Origin: JAHEME01 sp034435035 | Lineage (GTDB): Bacteria > Chloroflexota > Anaerolineae > Aggregatilineales > UBA3940 | Assembly (NCBI GenBank): GCA_034435035.1 | Contig: DAOTXW010000077.1 | Span: 1-10,587 of the forward strand | Length of the DNA stretch: 10,587 bases | Direction: 5' to 3' | Part shown: positions 6,878 through 10,587 of the stretch, in pieces | Numbering within the stretch: position 1 is the stretch's first letter | Layout: the number at the start of each line of letters is the position of its first letter | Program-made: the position numbers and the translations under genes | Notes under the pieces: model-generated | The model's database searches: none | Told to the model about the DNA's origin: nothing | The model's input: only the letters and a program-made list of their open reading frames with translations

Positions 6878-7489
6878 CTACGGATCGGCGGGGCGGTCGC
6901 CCGGCTGGCACTGCCCGCGCAGGTAGGCCCAGCCGTTGCAGATGCTGTTATCCTCAAAGACGCACACCCCGCACTGCCCGCCGGCCTGCTGCTCGCGGAT
7001 CTCGTAGCGGTAGCCCTGATCCTGGCAGTAGAGAGCCGCGGGGTTCTGCTCCCCCAGGCTCAGCTCGGACGGGGTGCCGGTTTCCACGATCTGCCCCCCG
7101 GAGTCGACGTTGGCCTGCCAGCACAGGCTGGTGATGGTATCGCCGATCGAGACGTGGTAGATCGTGCCGGTGCCCGCCGGCTCCGGGTAGCTGACGGTCA
7201 TGACGGCGCTGCCGGACGTGAAGAAGTAGTAGGCGAAGCCCGCCGGCAGGTCGGGGCCGCCCTCACTGACCTGCCAGGGCGCGTCCTGGCGGGGCGAGAT
7301 GGTGGCGGCGCCTTCGTGCAGGAAGTCAAGGACGGCTTCCTGCGCGGCCAGCACTTCGGCGGGGACTTCCGGGCCAGGCGCCGGGGACGGCGCCGGCGCG
7401 GCGGTGGGCGCGGCGGCGCAGCCGGCCAGGGCGGCGGCCAGCAGCGGCAGCAGGAGCATCCAGGCAGGGGTGTGCAGGGTGGGGCGCAT
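6878..7489 (-). CDS. DUF333-domain lipoprotein
   Basis: A 203-residue secreted lipoprotein. A hydrophobic signal (10-22) leads to the lipobox LAGC, with the lipidated Cys at 24, followed by an Ala/Pro linker to about 40. Residues 42-145 form a domain I do not recognise, with a YYFFTSGSAVMTVSYP segment suggesting beta structure. Residues 148-197 match DUF333 (often labelled putative hemolysin): NPAALYC, GGQCGVCVFEDNSIC, then NGWAYLRGQC. The DUF333 part holds cysteines at 155, 173, 176, 184 and 194, and Cys123 lies just before it, so disulfides are likely in the exported protein. The role of DUF333 is not established and the hemolysin label should not be trusted. GGAG lies 8 bases before the ATG at 7489, a good start. 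It lies 48 bases downstream of the putative selenoprotein gene on the same strand and may share its transcript. Confidence 0.85.
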   Translation of the reverse strand: MRPTLHTPAWMLLLPLLAAALAGCAAAPTAAPAPSPAPGPEVPAEVLAAQEAVLDFLHEGAATISPRQDAPWQVSEGGPDLPAGFAYYFFTSGSAVMTVSYPEPAGTGTIYHVSIGDTITSLCWQANVDSGGQIVETGTPSELSLGEQNPAALYCQDQGYRYEIREQQAGGQCGVCVFEDNSICNGWAYLRGQCQPGDRPADP

Positions 7490-7510
7490 AGGGCAGTCTC
7501 CGGGTGGTAG

Positions 7511-7529
7511 CCGGGCCGGGCGGGCCCGG
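7511..7529. other. GC hairpin between the selenoprotein and lipoprotein genes
   Basis: CCGGGCC (7511-7517) and GGCCCGG (7523-7529) form a perfect 7-bp stem with a 5-base loop, just after the selenoprotein stop and before the lipoprotein ribosome-binding site. There is no T-run. It could slow transcription, stabilise RNA, or just reflect the base composition. Confidence 0.35.
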
Positions 7530-7537
7530 GCGGCGGA

Positions 7538-7792
7538 TCAGGGCCGGCCGTCGTCGTCCTCCAGGGCGGCGATCAGCTCCTCCAGCGGCGGGGCATGGAA
7601 CCAGCGGCGCTCCCCGGCGACCAGCGCGGGGATCATGAAGACGCGCTCGCGCAGGGCGCGGGCGGGGTCGGCCAGCACTTCAACGACGGTGACCTCGGCC
7701 TCCGGCCGGGCTGCCCGCAGCCGCGCGATGAGGCGGTCTGTGAGCAGGCAGCGCGGTCACAGGACGGACTTGTAATAGGTAAGCGGGCGCAC
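7538..7792 (-). CDS. Putative thioredoxin-fold selenoprotein with UGA-encoded Sec in a UxxC motif
   Basis: Minus-strand frame from GTG at 7792 to TGA at 7540-7538: 84 residues if the in-frame TGA at 7759-7757 (codon 12) is read as selenocysteine. The start has GGAG (7801-7798) 5 bases upstream. The product begins MRPLTYYKSVL-U-PRC, placing U12 and Cys15 as a UxxC redox pair at the end of a first beta strand. Downstream come a helix (LLTDRLIARLRAAR), a strand (EVTVVEVL), a helix, the cis-proline-like segment MIPALVAG, a strand (RRWF) and a C-terminal helix (PLEELIAALED). This is a full small thioredoxin/glutaredoxin-like fold. It would be a thiol/selenol oxidoreductase, probably cytoplasmic since no signal peptide is visible. 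It lies 149 bases after asnS and 48 before the DUF333 lipoprotein. Alternatives are a Cys-to-stop mutation (TGT or TGC to TGA) or a sequencing error; no selenocysteine machinery lies in the window. Confidence 0.72.
7710..7756 (-). promoter_or_regulatory. Candidate bacterial SECIS stem-loop after the in-frame UGA
   Basis: In the minus-strand RNA, bases 5-13 after the UGA (7752-7744) pair with bases 39-47 (7718-7710) over nine consecutive positions, one of them U-G. An inner CCGC/GCGG stem (7736-7733 with 7724-7721) encloses an 8-base apical loop 24 bases from the UGA. Bacterial SECIS elements sit at this distance. The loop lacks the usual early G, and competing pairings exist, for example the first six bases after the UGA with 7726-7721. 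The element is therefore only a candidate. Confidence 0.35.
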
Positions 7793-7883
7793 GGCGGCTC
7801 CGATCGGCGTGAAGGTCGCTGCCTGTTTAGATGCGGGGGTCGGCAAAAGGATGCAGGGCCGCGCTCACTGCGGCAGGGCGTGC

Positions 7884-7908
7884 TCCGGGCATCCGTTCAC
7901 GGCCCGGA
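7884..7908. other. Hairpin downstream of asnS
   Basis: TCCGGGC (7884-7890) pairs with GCCCGGA (7902-7908) around an 11-base loop, in the 149-base gap between asnS and the putative selenoprotein gene. It has no T-run, so it is at most a weak terminator or RNA-stabilising element. I see no clear promoter in the rest of this gap. Confidence 0.35.
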
Positions 7909-7941
7909 AGCCCACTGAACTCGTCCCCCGCCCGGCCAGCG

Positions 7942-9279
<1,338 letters not shown>

Positions 9280-9287
9280 GGTGGATG

Positions 9288-9292
9288 CTCCT
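9288..9292 (-). promoter_or_regulatory. Shine-Dalgarno deciding the GTG start of asnS
   Basis: AGGAG lies 8 bases before the GTG at 9279. No upstream ATG in frame has comparable support. Confidence 0.7.
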
Positions 9293-9314
9293 GGGGTGGG
9301 TGATGGTCGCCTGA

Positions 9315-9343
9315 ATTGTAGCGGGGATGGCGGCGCAGGCCAA
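9315..9343 (-). promoter_or_regulatory. Promoter of asnS
   Basis: On the minus strand: TTGGCC (9343-9338), a 17-base spacer and TACAAT (9320-9315). Transcription would begin near 9308, giving a leader of about 28 bases. The -35 directly adjoins the T-rich tail of the receiver-gene terminator. Confidence 0.65.
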
Positions 9344-9370
9344 AAGGAAACGCGGCCGGGGCGCTCGGCC
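9341..9370 (-). terminator. Candidate terminator of the response-regulator gene
   Basis: In the minus-strand RNA, GGCCG and CGGCC (9370-9366 and 9358-9354) form a 5-bp stem with a 7-base loop, followed by GCG and TTTCCTTTT (9350-9342). It starts just after the receiver stop. The stem is short but the T-rich tail supports it. Confidence 0.5.
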
Positions 9371-9371
9371 C

Positions 9372-9746
9372 TCAGCGCAGAGCCTTCTTCAGCAGGGCGC
9401 GCAGCTTCTCGTGCGAAAAGTCGCCCTTGGCCAGCACGCCCACCACGCCGGGCAGCTCGCGCAGGGCCATATCGTTGTTTTCGGCCACCGCCGACAGCAG
9501 GATGATCGGAATGGCGCGCCCGGCGGCCGTCGCCTGCAGCGCGTCGATCAGGCCGTAGCCGTCCAGCACCGGCATCATCAGGTCGAGCACGATGGCCCGC
9601 GGCGGATCGGCGCTTGCCATATCCAGCGCGATCTGTCCATCGAGCGCCTCACGGCCTGGCAGGCCCAGCATCTCGACCACGTCGCGCACCAGCACCAGTA
9701 CGTCCGGATCATCGTCCACGATCAGCACATAGTCGCCCACGGGCAT
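9372..9746 (-). CDS. Stand-alone response-regulator receiver domain protein
   Basis: A 124-residue CheY-like receiver domain with no output domain. The acidic pocket is DDD at 11-13. The phosphoacceptor is Asp55 in VLDLMMPVLDG, the conserved Ser/Thr is Ser85 (LLSA), and the conserved Lys is 107 (LAKGDF). All residues needed for phosphorylation are present. Such proteins act by phosphorylation-dependent binding to partners or as phosphorelay intermediates. No histidine kinase is visible nearby, so it is an orphan here. For the ATG at 9746 the AGGAG (9753-9749) is only 2 bases away. The in-frame GTG at 9740 (codon 3) lies 8 bases from it, the same distance as in asnS and the lipoprotein gene, and may be the true start. 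It has its own promoter and is flanked by terminators. Confidence 0.93.
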   Translation of the reverse strand: MPVGDYVLIVDDDPDVLVLVRDVVEMLGLPGREALDGQIALDMASADPPRAIVLDLMMPVLDGYGLIDALQATAAGRAIPIILLSAVAENNDMALRELPGVVGVLAKGDFSHEKLRALLKKALR

Positions 9747-9783
9747 CGCTCCTGCGGCATGACGGGGGTGGGTTCAGCGTATG

Positions 9784-9813
9784 AGTATAGACAGTTCAGG
9801 CCGGGGAGGTCAA
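9784..9813 (-). promoter_or_regulatory. Promoter of the response-regulator gene
   Basis: On the minus strand: TTGACC (9813-9808), an 18-base spacer and TATACT (9789-9784). This is close to consensus and the strongest promoter match in the window. Transcription would start near 9777, about 30 bases before the gene. Confidence 0.7.
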
Positions 9814-9823
9814 TCGCCGCCGG

Positions 9824-9865
9824 GGCAGAAACAGCAGGGGCGCCGCAGCGCTGCGACGCCCCTGC
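9824..9865 (-). terminator. Rho-independent terminator of the solute-binding protein gene
   Basis: In the minus-strand RNA, 9865-9852 pairs with 9847-9834 over 14 bp (one G-U pair) with the 4-base loop GCGC, followed by UGUUUCUG. It lies 34 bases after the stop at 9899 and just before the receiver-gene promoter. Because of the G-U pair the stem is perfect only in the minus-strand RNA; the plus-strand transcript would have a C-A mismatch. Confidence 0.8.
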
Positions 9866-9898
9866 ACACTCACGCGGGTGACGCGCCGGGGGTTCTTC

Positions 9899-10587
9899 TT
9901 ACGGGCATTCCTCGCCAGGGGCGACGAACGTCCAGTTCTCGATGTTCCAGGTCACCTCGGAGGAGTTGGCCGGGCCGCGATCCGGGCCGCAGAGCGACTT
10001 GGTGTAGGCGCTCACTTCGACGCGCTGGAACAGCGGCACGCTCGGGACCTGCTCGGCGAAGATGCGCTGCAGCTCCAGGTAGTAGGGCAGACGCTCCTGC
10101 GGCTCGATCAGGTTCTCGCCGTCGAAGGCAGCCTGGGTCGCCGCCGGATCGCACCAGCCTATGTAGTTGCCACCCTCGAGGTTGTCTTCAGGCGACGGGA
10201 TCTGCTCGTTGTAGGCCACGCTGTAGCCCTCAGGGAGCTGATCCTCGGTCGGGCGGCCAAACGCGAACAGATCATAGGTCAGGCCGGCGGCGCTCAGGGT
10301 CGCCTCGTCCCGCGCCCACAGATCAACCGCGTTCAGGAACTCGCCATCCGGCGTGCGGTAGATGTTGGTGCCGGCATAGAGGAACAAGGCCGCCGGGTCG
10401 GGGTCGGATACCCAGGCGAACTCGCCGATCTGGAAGGTGCGCTGGTTCAGCGGGCCATCATCGCCGAACCACACCGAGGCCGGGATCAGGTCCAGGTTGA
10501 CCTTGATGCCGATGTCGGCCATGTTGCTCTGGAACAGCGTCGAGAGCTGCTCGCGCATGGCGTTGCCGGTCGTGGTGTGGAAGTCCA
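9899..10587 (-). CDS. Family-5 (peptide/dipeptide-type) ABC transporter substrate-binding protein, C-terminal part
   Basis: The minus-strand frame is open from the right edge to TAA at 9901-9899, giving the last 229 residues; the N-terminus, signal and first lobe lie outside. Just inside the edge it reads DFHTTTGN, then MREQLSTLFQSNMADIGIKVNL, the classic SBP_bac_5 pattern near the second domain crossover. Further on come IYRTPDG-like loops, and the late segment LPYYLELQRIFAEQVPSVPLFQRVEVSAY is the conserved C-terminal helix and strand (usually ending in PlY or PlF). Members bind oligopeptides, nickel, sugars or other solutes outside the membrane and hand them to an ABC permease; the ligand cannot be told from this part. 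Met at 10558 is internal, not the start. Permease genes are not in the window. A strong terminator follows. Confidence 0.88.
   Translation of the reverse strand, partial: DFHTTTGNAMREQLSTLFQSNMADIGIKVNLDLIPASVWFGDDGPLNQRTFQIGEFAWVSDPDPAALFLYAGTNIYRTPDGEFLNAVDLWARDEATLSAAGLTYDLFAFGRPTEDQLPEGYSVAYNEQIPSPEDNLEGGNYIGWCDPAATQAAFDGENLIEPQERLPYYLELQRIFAEQVPSVPLFQRVEVSAYTKSLCGPDRGPANSSEVTWNIENWTFVAPGEECP

Noticed and set aside
6193..7134. 313-codon plus-strand frame across the transporter end
   Set aside because: Different frame from the clear EamA protein, Gly/Ala/Arg-rich, and it runs through the long hairpin and antisense to the lipoprotein.
7757..7759. TGA as evidence of a simple pseudogene
   Set aside because: Kept as an alternative but not preferred: there is no other lesion, the start signal is intact and the stop hits precisely the redox-active cysteine position.
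9885..9902. Stop region of the solute-binding protein as a frameshift site
   Set aside because: The end is an ordinary TAA after a normal-looking C-terminus (GEECP), followed by a good terminator.

Overview
The window is about 70% GC by eye and uses GC-rich codons throughout. The gene content suggests a high-GC bacterium, and Chloroflexota (Anaerolineae-like) is my best guess. That guess rests on the tandem PD40 propeller proteins, the large YfhO-type membrane protein, a DUF333 lipoprotein, and a family-5 solute-binding protein with asnS. It is an inference from gene style, with no taxonomic marker behind it.

Positions 1-2761 (minus strand) form a two-gene unit: a small site-2 protease (M50) followed 4 bases later by a YfhO-like polytopic membrane protein that runs off the left edge. 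The unit appears to start at a TATAAT box overlapping the annotated start codon, which suggests a leaderless mRNA. Diverging from it is tRNA-Arg(ACG) at 2857-2929, with its own promoter and terminator.

Positions 3007-6832 (plus strand) hold a 10-residue leader ORF, two tandem single-pass membrane proteins that each carry a six-bladed PD40/TolB-like propeller (joined by an ATGA overlap), and a DMT/EamA transporter. A long hairpin at 6833-6869 separates this run from the convergent genes that follow.

Positions 6878-9279 (minus strand, read right to left) hold asnS, then a small thioredoxin-fold gene, then a DUF333 lipoprotein. The thioredoxin-fold gene is the most interesting item. Its frame is broken by one TGA that falls exactly on the first cysteine position of a CxxC motif (UGA-Pro-Arg-Cys), with a ribosome-binding site and GTG start 11 codons upstream and an intact fold downstream. 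It reads as an 84-residue selenoprotein that standard gene callers would miss or truncate. A stem-loop just after the UGA is a candidate bacterial SECIS element.

Positions 9372-10587 (minus strand) hold a stand-alone response-regulator receiver domain and the C-terminal part of a peptide/dipeptide ABC-type solute-binding protein cut by the right edge. Terminators and promoters are tightly stacked here: solute-binding gene, terminator, promoter, receiver gene, terminator, promoter, asnS.

There is no gene-free stretch longer than 300 bases. Nothing resembling a CRISPR array, insertion sequence, integrase or replication origin is visible.
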